Below the pieces are notes generated by a model. That model saw nothing but the letters and a program-made list of their open reading frames with translations. It did no database searches and had not been told where the DNA came from. Below, piece after piece: positions 58,702 through 64,000 of a DNA stretch of 64,000 bases. This DNA comes from Rugalucina vietnamica. Its lineage: Eukaryota; Mollusca; Bivalvia; Lucinida; Lucinidae. Position 1 is the first letter of the stretch. Each line of letters starts with the position of its first letter. The DNA lies in the NCBI GenBank assembly GCA_964017185.1, contig OZ024883.1, positions 41,160,395 through 41,224,394 on the forward strand, written 5' to 3'. A program made the translations under genes and the position numbers.

Positions 58702-61661
58702 CATTGTTTAGCATGTTTAGAGTATGTATAGATACGCAAGATTAAATAAATATCTATTACTGACTAACTGCAACCAGTCCTCTATGCTTCTCTTGATTTT
58801 CGTTTCGCCAAGAGTGGTGTAGTGGTAAAGGAGGCATATTGTTTGAGCGACAGGTTCTGTCCCCTGTCCCTAGTGGGCGGGGCAGGGGCTCCGAGTGCCA
58901 GGTCTTGTGCGGGTGTTGAACTCGGTGACCGATTTGCATCAAATTGCACCTTGGTCTTGGGCCTCGGCGTCTTTGGGTGTCGACCCGCTTATTCTTGTCA
59001 GAAAGCAAGGATTGAGAGGGGGACGAGGGTGTGCTTAAACCTTAACAAAACTATTAATCTACTAATGACTAAATAAAGAAAACAAGAATAATTGTATCAG
59101 CAGTTTCTAGAGAATGTCATAATTCAGTCATACCATGTTAAAGACGCTGATATGTTGATTGTATTTTGTCTTTTGTTGTATATAATGCACAATACTTAAA
59201 GTTGTATATATTTTATATGGCAGAAATGTGTATATATATTATATATGTATGTGCATGAGAGTTTATTAAATCAGTAACTTTATCCAAAAGAGTATTAAAA
59301 ATGAGTAGTGCATTCATAACCTACAAGATATATGCTTTTATATTGGCACACTGACTCATTTAACCATGTTAACTGTTAATTTTGAATTAACCGATCCAAA
59401 CAACTTGTCCTCCCAGAGAAATTTAACATTTAACATATAAATTAATTTCCAAACTACATTTAATACCGGTATATCATTTGGATGAATTTACACTATAGCT
59501 TATATATTCAGCAAAGCCGTACAAAACTCATAACGGTAAATGTGAGAGTTCGGCGGAAACTGCCGAATGGGAACAAGAAGTTTCCGTTATCACATGACCA
59601 TCACATGACCAAAGTACAGAACATGGCATCTAATAGACCTTTTGACCCTAGCTGAGAGTAAGAAAAACTTCGACAAAGTGTCGTATTCGACGATAATGCA
59701 TTCGACAAAGTAACATTTCGACGAACTGGCGATTCGACAAAAACTTTAGACGAAGTGTCGTAGTAGACAAAGTGTGGTTCGACGAAGTGTCGCGCTTCGG
59801 CTTAAAGAACCACTATTGAGTGCTTCATACATGAATTTACAACTATGTATTATTCTCAATTGTAAAACTGAGAGAATAAAGAATTTGGAACATCTGGAAT
59901 GGCCATTTATAAATGTGTTTAAGACAACAGTAAGGAAGGTTGAACAGGCTGATTGTCTGAGTTATGATTTTAAATTATTCATTGTTTATCACAAATAAAA
60001 AAAAAAACAGAAAAAAAAAACATGGGTTGAATATATATATAAATGAATATCAGGCAAGCAGACATAGTCATATATCATTTGAGTCTTGTCATGAGAAAAC
60101 CAACAATGTGTTTTTGAACAGGTCCTTCAAAAACCAGCCTGTACCGTTTCAGAAGATGGCTAGAGGATTGAATTTTCAGATTTGTAATAGAAAGATGGTG
60201 TACTATCTGTGCAGTGAAAACAAAGGTGCTGATCAGCTGTGGACTTGCTGCACAGTTGATCTGCAATTTTGTTTTTGCGAAATGCTGGTTTTCTGATGAC
60301 ATGGTTCATTTAGGATTCTTTTATTGTTTTGATTTACAATATATTGAATACGAGGATGATCCAATAATGATTGAGACTTTTCTCTTGTTTTATTAACCCT
60401 TTTGACTGGCTCAAGTTAACTACTTTCGTTAACTAGATACACATTTGATCTCTCTACGGAGCGTGTTTTATCAAACTGGGCGAACAACTTTGGTTGCTAT
60501 GGTTATTTAAAAACTACTCGTGCAGTACCTATGGCCACCATCTGCCCTTTGAACAAACATAATCTATATAAATCTAGCTATGTCACAAATTTTAAAAGCG
60601 GTATCTTATAATAATTCATTATTGTCTGTCTTAACATTCATCTCTGAAATAGTTTGCTTCGGTCGGTTCGAGTTTTGCGCTAGTGATCGAGAGGTGGTTG
60701 CCTAGCAACCATTTTCCTCTATGAATTCTGGCTTAAAGCATTTTCCAAATTCTATTGTTGCAAGGCAACATAAAACGAAAGGGACTGGTGTTCCTTTTGA
60801 AATTCTTTTGATATATTACCCCATAATTGATCATTTCTAGGTGTAAAACAATTTATTGTGTCAAGTACATGTATACTCAAGTTTTAAGATATTTCTCACC
60901 CCTACCCCCAAAATCACTGAATTTTTTCGCAACTAAAACCCAACTTTTCCCGCAAAAATGCTCAGCCTACTTGAATTATGAGATGTATGTTAGTGATATT
61001 TGCAGAGCATAAAAGTAGTTATGAACGCTATAAATAACTGTGTGCCATGATTGGAAATTTTATCACCAGTTACCATGGCAACCCATTTTATATGCATAAG
61101 TACCACGTGGCCAAGGACATTTGACTAACATTCTCTCGTTGCTAAACAACAGAAGGTAGTTGTCTACATGTGGATTTTAACCAGTGTATCGTGTGCACAT
61201 TACATTGAGCAATGTTAACAAGATATTCACAATAAGCCAAGTTTATTTACTTAGGAATAATTCAAAAAGTCTCAATCATTATTGGATCATCCCCGTATGT
61301 GCATAAAATCTGCATAAATCACTTAGCAAAAACAGTAACATCCTGTGTGACATAATAATTTAATTTCTTGCAGATCACTTTGCAGATTTCCATCCCACTC
61401 AATACTACCCTAAGGCATTAGAGATCACAGAGAGGATAATATGTCAAAAAGATAATCTCATTATCAGTTATTAATTGAACCAGGTTACATAATATCCTGC
61501 TGTTTTTGAGTGACATTCAACACAAGGTGACAGGTCTGTTTTCAAACACTGGATAATAAATTACCATATTTACCTTAAGGCTGGTTTGAAAATTGCTTTT
61601 GCCCTCTCTTCAGATTTTCTATTTTTTACTGACAAAACTTTCAAAACTTTTTGGAGAATAT

Positions 61662-61699
<38 letters not shown>

Positions 61700-63049
61700 A
61701 CAAGGCCATAGCCACAATAATTGCAATAACTGTTTACAAATAACTTGAAAAAAAAAATATTGTTGATGTCAAATCATTAAAATTTACAGTTATTCTTCAT
61801 TTTGTCTATTTATTTTTCTCCCATACAAATTATACACATAAGGGGACAAGTAATAATGAATTTTGATTAATAAATACAAAAGAAATAAAGACTGAGAGTT
61901 GTTTTGGAAACCAGTTACCACCCACTCAGACTCAACCGGGTCAGGAAAATTAAAAAAAAAAAAAAAAAATCACATATGAAAATTTCAACACTCCATTTTG
62001 TACTGTTACCAGATTACTGGTAGAAATAACTTTGGCCTAAATATCACTCAAAATTCAATTGTGGATTCCAAAACTTGTTACTAAGTGCATAAAATACAAT
62101 TCACAAGAATGTGATCATTGTTATACAGGAATTGAAACAGTTACACTAGGTTACCAATGCATTAATTACATTATACATGTAACATTTCTTTTGCAAACAT
62201 TCATGGCTGCGAGACTGAAAAGTGAAAACTGCACCCTCACTAATTCTTGCAAGATACTGATACATCGAAAGAACAATGAATCAGATATAACTTGTATTGA
62301 AGAGAAAATGCGGTTTAACATCCCAATCAGCATTTATTCATAACAATCAGGACCAGTACAATGGGGAGCTAATGCTTGAGCTAATGCTTCCTCACCAAAG
62401 ACATTGTCTCAATTTGGAGTATATACATAACCATGATAACAGTCTACCAATCCGCCACCATGCTCCATATTTGTATTTATTATATTATTTATATATACAA
62501 AATTTTGCCATGATGATATTAAATATAATCTACACACGTTTAAAATAGTTTAAAACATGGTCCTCATGGTGCTTTGGTATGACTTTGGAAATAATTTGGT
62601 CACTGTTTAACAGTGTTATTATTATTATTTTATTTATTTTCTTTAATTTTGGTACTTTAACTTGTCTGTTAAGAATGGATATTGCCATAGTAAACCAAGA
62701 TTGCACCAGACAGCCAGGCATGATTTTTCATCATTTTGTTTTCTATCAATTGTTTTGTTTGTTTTCTTGTTACACTCCGGTGTACAAATAGTTTTTTTTT
62801 TAAATGATAAACGTAGTTTAAGGGGCTATATGAAACACATGGAAGAGTTCGGATAATTAGGATTTGTTATTTGGCAGTAAAGGAAACTTACATCTGTGTT
62901 TTATTTTTCTTGCTCATGTCAATCCCAAACAGATTTGCCCGTATAAACATGTCACGGAACTTCGGTATTATGTTCAAACAGACAAAGAACCCAACCAAAG
63001 ACATTCCTGCATTCACCAATAGGTGAAAAATTGTGTCGTCTTTGTCCAT
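46791..63049 (-). CDS. DPAGT1: UDP-GlcNAc:dolichyl-phosphate GlcNAc-1-phosphate transferase, complete 8-exon gene
   Basis: Joined exons, minus strand: 63049-62892, 57327-57207, 56659-56446, 56048-55902, 55282-55198, 54666-54478, 49320-49077, 46856-46791. All introns are GT-AG, every phase agrees, and the sum is 1224 nt (407 aa plus stop), against about 408 aa in human. The ER-membrane enzyme transfers GlcNAc-1-P from UDP-GlcNAc to dolichyl phosphate, the first step of N-glycan precursor assembly and the tunicamycin target. Visible family marks: [13 protein letters not shown] near residue 53, FPHHE (89-93), [13 protein letters not shown] with the Asp pair at 114-115, [16 protein letters not shown] from 181, [10 protein letters not shown] with Asp251, PCPRHRLPR (297-305), [11 protein letters not shown] in exon 7 and the end [12 protein letters not shown]. 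It is hydrophobic throughout, as expected for a multi-pass protein. Introns 1 (5.6 kb), 6 (5.2 kb) and 7 (2.2 kb) are filled with mobile elements, but no exon is damaged. The start codon faces the H2A.X gene 287 bp away. Assignment is by family recognition; no search was run. Confidence 0.96.
47440..47587 (+). mobile_element. B-type foldback element, truncated, with the hAT-like element in it
   Basis: ATGAGCCACGATGCGAAAAA, GCGAAAACATAGACACAGAT, then the GTGTCGGACCTGGTCCGAAA tail. The right end is interrupted by the hAT-like insertion at 47588. Confidence 0.6.
47588..49044. mobile_element. hAT-like element with 8-bp target duplication
   Basis: Ends CAGGGCTGGGGTA and TACCCCAGCCCTG are flanked on both sides by CGCACAGG (47580-47587 and 49045-49052), a perfect 8-bp duplication. 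The subterminal DNA is full of GTAATCGATTAC-like repeats, as hAT ends often are. 1457 bp, no transposase ORF. Inserted in DPAGT1 intron 7, within a B-type foldback element. Confidence 0.85.
49077..49320 (-). CDS. DPAGT1: DPAGT1 exon 7
   Basis: Codes the end of Arg305 and residues 306-386, including [28 protein letters not shown] and [13 protein letters not shown]. The acceptor is TTTTCCAG and the donor is GTATGT. A hAT-like element ends 32 bp downstream of the exon, inside intron 7. Confidence 0.95.
49358..49580 (-). mobile_element. B-type foldback element in DPAGT1 intron 6
   Basis: ATGAGCCGCCTCGTGGGAAA to ATGGGGCGGCTCA, reversed. It carries the central palindrome GCGCTGATCAGCTTCG / CGAAGCTGATCTGCGC. 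It starts 38 bp upstream of exon 7. Confidence 0.7.
49583..49810. mobile_element. Small inverted-repeat element related to 41901-42075
   Basis: Shares ACCCCAAAGATAGTGTTATA and the paired GTCAAC/GTTGAC ends with the small element at 41901-42075 (ACCCAAACAATAGTGTTATA). In DPAGT1 intron 6. Confidence 0.45.
49836..50043 (-). mobile_element. tRNA-derived SINE, complete, in DPAGT1 intron 6
   Basis: Minus strand: CAGTGGCGTAGTGGTAGAGC (A box), GTCGGACTCCGAATCTAGAG, B box GGGTTCGATACCC, CTTGAGCAAGACACATTAAC, then GACTGGGATGTTAAGCC and an ACAAA tail. The best preserved SINE here. Confidence 0.8.
50200..50322. repeat. Small foldback with ATAGACAAATCTG ends
   Basis: ATGAATAGACAAATCTGTCC at the left, GGGCAGATTTGTCTATCCAT at the right, and an inner palindrome CACGAGGCTGAGCCTCGTG with a duplicated CATCACGA. 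A single arm recurs at about 50715-50735. Confidence 0.6.
50369..50641 (+). mobile_element. A-type foldback element
   Basis: CATTACGAAAACTTGCCC to ATATTATCCTGATG. The core has diverged arms (TACATTGATTGTGGGTAC / TTCTCACAATCTATGTTT). In DPAGT1 intron 6. Confidence 0.65.
50750..50863 (-). mobile_element. A-type foldback, half copy
   Basis: The right-hand core arm ATCCACAATCAATATTTTG through ATATTGCTTGGGCAAG to GTGTAACATTACG, reversed, directly abutting the next A copy. Confidence 0.5.
51043..52377 (+). mobile_element. Hairpin-ended tandem-module element, copy I (1335 bp)
   Basis: The left end CTAGAGGACCATTGGTCCTG contains a 15-base palindrome followed by AGCTCACCTGAG. About six internal units of about 166 bp follow (each with AGGACCATTAGCC, GTGGTTTCAGAGAAGAAG and CCCGGGGCGTGGCC). 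Then come a unique 190-bp stretch, a GACGACGACGG tract and a terminal hairpin built from AGCTCACCTGTGAGCC and GGCTCAGGTGAGCTA. No convincing ORF; the frames seen are shadows of the repeat. Confidence 0.8.
52378..54375 (+). mobile_element. Hairpin-ended tandem-module element, copy II (1998 bp), tandem to copy I
   Basis: Same ends and unique stretch as copy I, almost base for base, but with ten internal units. Units alternate between two subtypes (GGGCCCTGTGG with GAATTTTTTTCCC versus GGGCCTAGTGG with AGTTTTTCC), giving a dimer period of about 332 bp. The length difference, 663 bp, is four units. Confidence 0.8.
54478..54666 (-). CDS. DPAGT1: DPAGT1 exon 6
   Basis: Codes residues 242-304 plus two bases of Arg305: [29 protein letters not shown] and PCPRHRLPR. 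Acceptor ATCACAG and donor GTAAGA are present. Asp251 and the Arg-His-Arg cluster at 300-302 align with active-site residues known in the human enzyme. Confidence 0.96.
55001..55180 (+). mobile_element. Degraded B-type foldback element in DPAGT1 intron 5
   Basis: GGAAAAACAAAGACACTGAC, CAGCTGTGCAGTAAC, GCCGGTTTGTGTCAGACC, CACATCACAGTTCATATA. It ends about 18 bp from exon 5. Confidence 0.5.
55198..55282 (-). CDS. DPAGT1: DPAGT1 exon 5 (short, 85 nt)
   Basis: Codes residues 214-241 and part of Trp242: [16 protein letters not shown] then a hydrophobic run ending CYHNW. Too short to stand out as an open frame. It was found by matching the expected sequence between exons 4 and 6, with acceptor CTTTCAG and donor GTGAGT. 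Confidence 0.94.
55440..55560 (-). mobile_element. Degraded SINE in DPAGT1 intron 4
   Basis: Minus strand: TAGTAGTAGAGTATAGGACT, CCAGTGTTTGATACC, ACTTGTAGCTTCCCATAGTA. Same family as 49836-50043 with many changes. Confidence 0.5.
55902..56048 (-). CDS. DPAGT1: DPAGT1 exon 4
   Basis: Codes residues 165-213 plus one base, including [20 protein letters not shown] and GINGLEAGQ, the most conserved stretch of the family. Acceptor TTCTAG and donor GTAAGT are present. Confidence 0.97.
56262..56425 (-). mobile_element. Degraded A-type foldback half in DPAGT1 intron 3
   Basis: AACGGCTTTGGAGAG then TTGGTTCTAACATGTAACC and ACAATCTACCAGTATGTGTT, ending ACTACATGGGTGTGTTTTC. It comes within about 20 bp of exon 3. 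Confidence 0.45.
56446..56659 (-). CDS. DPAGT1: DPAGT1 exon 3
   Basis: Codes residues 94-164 plus one base. It carries the [13 protein letters not shown] segment, whose Asp pair is part of the metal/nucleotide site in this family. Acceptor TTCCAG and donor GTAAAG are present. Confidence 0.96.
57207..57327 (-). CDS. DPAGT1: DPAGT1 exon 2
   Basis: Codes residues 53-93, from IPESAG to FPHHE. Acceptor TTTTCAG and donor GTAAAG flank it. Codon 53 (Ile) is split between exons 1 and 2. Confidence 0.95.
57362..57482 (-). mobile_element. SINE tail fragment in DPAGT1 intron 1
   Basis: Minus strand: TGTGTCCTTGAACAGGACAC, TTAGGGGGACACTCTAGTAC, GTTGCCTGGGAAGTTAAACC. It lacks the tRNA head and runs into the 57490-58127 element. 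Confidence 0.5.
57490..58127 (+). mobile_element. Tandem-module element with terminal hairpin and 79-bp palindrome
   Basis: Three units of about 167 bp (CTAAGTCCGTGACCTTGACC, AAGGTCACCCAGGTGGGTC, AACATGTTCAAGAGATATAG), then a GCCGACGCCGACGCCG tract and the hairpin CCTGTACTTTCGTACAGG, ending GAGCTAAAAA. The first unit is folded back on itself at 57519-57597. In DPAGT1 intron 1. Confidence 0.7.
57519..57597. repeat. Perfect 79-bp palindrome
   Basis: 39-base arms (57519-57557 and 57559-57597) are exact reverse complements around a single G at 57558. The outer bases are GGTACC and the inner bases GGTCAAG/CTTGACC. Confidence 0.9.
58655..58698. repeat. (TA)n microsatellite in DPAGT1 intron 1
   Basis: About 20 TA dinucleotides. 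Confidence 0.95.
58808..59075 (+). mobile_element. Possible tRNA-derived SINE
   Basis: GAGTGGTGTAGTGGTAAAGG resembles an A box, and CAGGTTCTGTCCCC a weak B box. A GC-rich body and CTTAAACCTTAAC tail follow. Confidence 0.4.
60078..60310 (-). mobile_element. Diverged B-type foldback element in DPAGT1 intron 1
   Basis: TTTGAGTCTTGTCATGAGAA to TTCTGATGACATGGTTCA. Core GTGAAAACAAAGGTGCTGAT / ATCTGCAATTTTGTTTTTGC. Confidence 0.55.
60349..61297. mobile_element. Mariner-like non-autonomous element, copy 2
   Basis: Full copy of the 36842-37786 element, same orientation, 949 bp, TA flanks, in DPAGT1 intron 1. The X-box-like palindromes are kept in the same places, the first intact (near 60700) and the others with one to three changes. 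Confidence 0.8.
61298..62891. other. DPAGT1 intron 1, proximal part
   Basis: AT-rich, with A tracts at 61663 and 61950. No exon or full element was recognised. Confidence 0.45.
61663..61697. repeat. Poly(A) tract in DPAGT1 intron 1
   Basis: About 34 A residues. A second, shorter run lies at 61950-61969. Confidence 0.9.
62892..63049 (-). CDS. DPAGT1: DPAGT1 exon 1
   Basis: Codes residues 1-52 plus two bases of codon 53. It opens with ATG at 63049 and contains the first hydrophobic segment ([20 protein letters not shown]). It ends at a GTAAGT donor. No upstream in-frame alternative start was judged better, and the length matches the human N-terminus closely. Confidence 0.93.
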
Positions 63050-63189
63050 TTTCTATTTTTCTGACTTTTTCAATTTTTTCAGTGAAAAATCAACACGTTG
63101 TCAACCATATTGGATCTCGCGATATTTCCCTCCGAGACTTCCGGCTCAAAACGAAAGTAGCCCGAAGGTACTTTGTAACGCATGTTTTG

Positions 63190-63225
63190 ATTGGCCGCAA
63201 GTTTTGGCGGACAAAATCTGATTGG
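63190..63225 (+). promoter_or_regulatory. Two ATTGG (inverted CCAAT) boxes with an E2F-like site between
   Basis: ATTGG at 63190-63194 and 63221-63225, with TTTTGGCGG at 63202-63210 between them. They sit in the 287-bp shared intergenic region and could serve H2A.X, DPAGT1 or both. NF-Y boxes and E2F sites are usual for S-phase histone promoters. Confidence 0.65.
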
Positions 63226-63250
63226 TCAGCATTTCAATCCGCGCGAGCGG

Positions 63251-63259
63251 TATAAATAC
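63251..63259 (+). promoter_or_regulatory. TATA box of H2A.X
   Basis: TATAAATAC, preceded by GC-rich sequence. It is about 30 bp upstream of a CATTCA motif and 78 bp upstream of the H2A.X ATG. Confidence 0.85.
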
Positions 63260-63281
63260 GGGAAAACCAACATTTTCGTCA

Positions 63282-63287
63282 CATTCA
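63282..63287 (+). promoter_or_regulatory. Probable histone cap site
   Basis: CATTCA, the classic start-site motif of invertebrate histone genes, about 30 bp after the TATA box. It would give a 5' leader of about 55 nt. Confidence 0.6.
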
Positions 63288-63336
63288 ACATTTATCAGCT
63301 GTGTAGTTCACATCTCGATTTTCAAAGAAAGCAATC

Positions 63337-63741
63337 ATGTCTGGAAGAGGAAAAGGTGGCAAGTCCAAAGCCAAGGCAAAGAGCCGATCATCAAGAGCAG
63401 GTCTTCAGTTTCCAGTCGGCAGAATTCACCGTCTTCTACGAAAGGGCAACTACGCTGAACGTGTGGGCGCCGGGGCCCCTGTCTACCTCGCTGCAGTATT
63501 GGAGTACCTCGCCGCCGAAGTTCTTGAATTGGCGGGCAACGCAGCCAGAGACAACAAGAAAACCAGGATCATCCCTCGACATCTCCAGCTGGCGATCAGA
63601 AACGACGAGGAGTTGAACAAGCTGCTCTCCGGTGTCACAATTGCCCAGGGTGGTGTACTGCCAAACATCCAGGCTGTTCTCCTGCCTAAGAAGACCGGTG
63701 CCAAGGCGGGGAAGGTGTCCTCCCAGAGCCAGGAGTTTTAA
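63337..63741 (+). CDS. H2AX: Histone H2A.X, intronless
   Basis: 134 aa. The N-tail [21 protein letters not shown] is followed by the histone fold with [28 protein letters not shown], the acidic-patch region [21 protein letters not shown] and the docking segment [32 protein letters not shown]. The tail is longer than in canonical H2A and ends SQSQEF; residues 131-134 are the SQ-E-aromatic motif that ATM-family kinases phosphorylate at DNA breaks. That marks it as the X variant; SQEF endings are known in other animals. The protein packages DNA as an H2A-H2B dimer and recruits repair factors once phosphorylated. It has no introns and carries a TATA box, ATTGG boxes, a 3' stem-loop and a downstream purine element, so it looks cell-cycle controlled. 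It lies head to head with DPAGT1. Confidence 0.96.
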   Translation: MSGRGKGGKSKAKAKSRSSRAGLQFPVGRIHRLLRKGNYAERVGAGAPVYLAAVLEYLAAEVLELAGNAARDNKKTRIIPRHLQLAIRNDEELNKLLSGVTIAQGGVLPNIQAVLLPKKTGAKAGKVSSQSQEF

Positions 63742-63778
63742 GGTGCGCTAGCATCTTTGGTCATTGATTGACCCCAAC

Positions 63779-63794
63779 GGCCCTTTTCAGGGCC
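63779..63794 (+). terminator. Histone mRNA 3' stem-loop
   Basis: GGCCCTTTTCAGGGCC: a 6-bp stem with a 4-nt loop, followed by ACCA, 37 bp after the stop codon. This is the standard signal bound by SLBP and means a non-polyadenylated, replication-type 3' end. Confidence 0.95.
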
Positions 63795-63804
63795 ACCAAT
63801 TACT

Positions 63805-63813
63805 CAAGAAAGA
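63805..63813 (+). terminator. Histone downstream element (U7 snRNA target)
   Basis: CAAGAAAGA, 10 bp after the stem-loop. It matches the purine-rich element that pairs with U7 snRNA in cleavage of replication-dependent histone transcripts. Confidence 0.85.
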
Positions 63814-63854
63814 AACCTTTATATACGTCACATTTTTTTTTTGTGGGGGGAGTG

Positions 63855-63990
63855 GGGCTGCAAGTCGTGAGGTTCGAACCCAACCTCTGCTTAGCTGTGC
63901 CCATGATTTCCTCAGTACTGGTGCTGCCCAGGAAACAGGCTCTGATATTCAAAGCATACTGGTCAGTTACACATCAAGCTTTTTGTAACT
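63855..63990. other. Region with a B-box-like motif after H2A.X
   Basis: GAGGTTCGAACCC near 63870 could be the B box of a tRNA-derived repeat, on either strand since the motif is near-palindromic. The window ends before this can be settled. Confidence 0.3.
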
Positions 63991-64000
63991 ACCGCTCCAC

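Larger units (their letters stand above)
58128..60077. other. DPAGT1 intron 1, middle part
   Basis: Contains the TA repeat, a possible SINE and, at 59670-59805, a cluster of TCGACAAAGTGTCG-like words in direct and inverted order. No exon was seen. Confidence 0.45.

Overview
The window is eukaryotic, animal nuclear DNA. It is AT-rich, with spliced genes, GT-AG introns and a very dense load of transposable elements. The two firm genes (histone H2A.X and DPAGT1), the tRNA-derived SINEs, the non-LTR retrotransposons and the many short inverted-repeat elements fit a lophotrochozoan, most likely a bivalve mollusc. The species cannot be named from the sequence alone.

Layout. Positions 1-28000 hold no intact host gene that I can recognise. 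They are a mosaic of SINEs, foldback elements, a 5'-truncated LINE (10007-11565), nested MITEs (15.4-17.4 kb), a broken paralogue of a Lys/Gly/Ala-rich protein (about 17.6-18.08 kb), one exon of a HYD1-type ADP-ribosyltransferase-like protein (19451-19959, minus), a TA-flanked element (23.2-24.2 kb) and an odd CpG-rich inverted-repeat region with a coding-like passenger (25.06-26.6 kb). At 28188-28892 (plus) lies an intact ORF, the paralogue of the broken one. From 29 to 46 kb the DNA is again repeats: a second copy of the TTAA element in inverted orientation, a three-level nest (C element, LINE, MITE at 31969-35569), a mariner-like element against another LINE (36.8-39.2 kb), and large tandem-module elements (40.6-44.1 kb).

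The right-hand third is dominated by DPAGT1 (ALG7). I could assemble it completely on the minus strand: eight exons from 63049 down to 46791, 407 codons plus stop, all splice phases agreeing. It encodes the enzyme that starts the dolichol-linked oligosaccharide of N-glycosylation. Its introns 1, 6 and 7 are swollen by elements. They include a hAT-like element with a perfect 8-bp target duplication, two tandem copies of a hairpin-ended element with about 166-bp internal repeats, a 79-bp perfect palindrome and a mariner-like element carrying RFX-box-like palindromes. Upstream of DPAGT1, head to head across 287 bp, is an intronless H2A.X gene (63337-63741, plus) with TATA box, ATTGG boxes, a histone 3' stem-loop and a purine-rich downstream element.

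The most interesting signals are the H2A.X-DPAGT1 divergent pair (the same two genes are neighbours in human), a group of repeat families built to one grammar (tandem modules, GACG tract, terminal hairpin), a foldback family with a long perfect hairpin core in more than ten copies, a MITE carrying X-box-like sites, and the ADP-ribosyltransferase-like exon near two paralogous ORFs. All intron and exon limits were read by eye; copy limits of repeats are approximate by a few bases.
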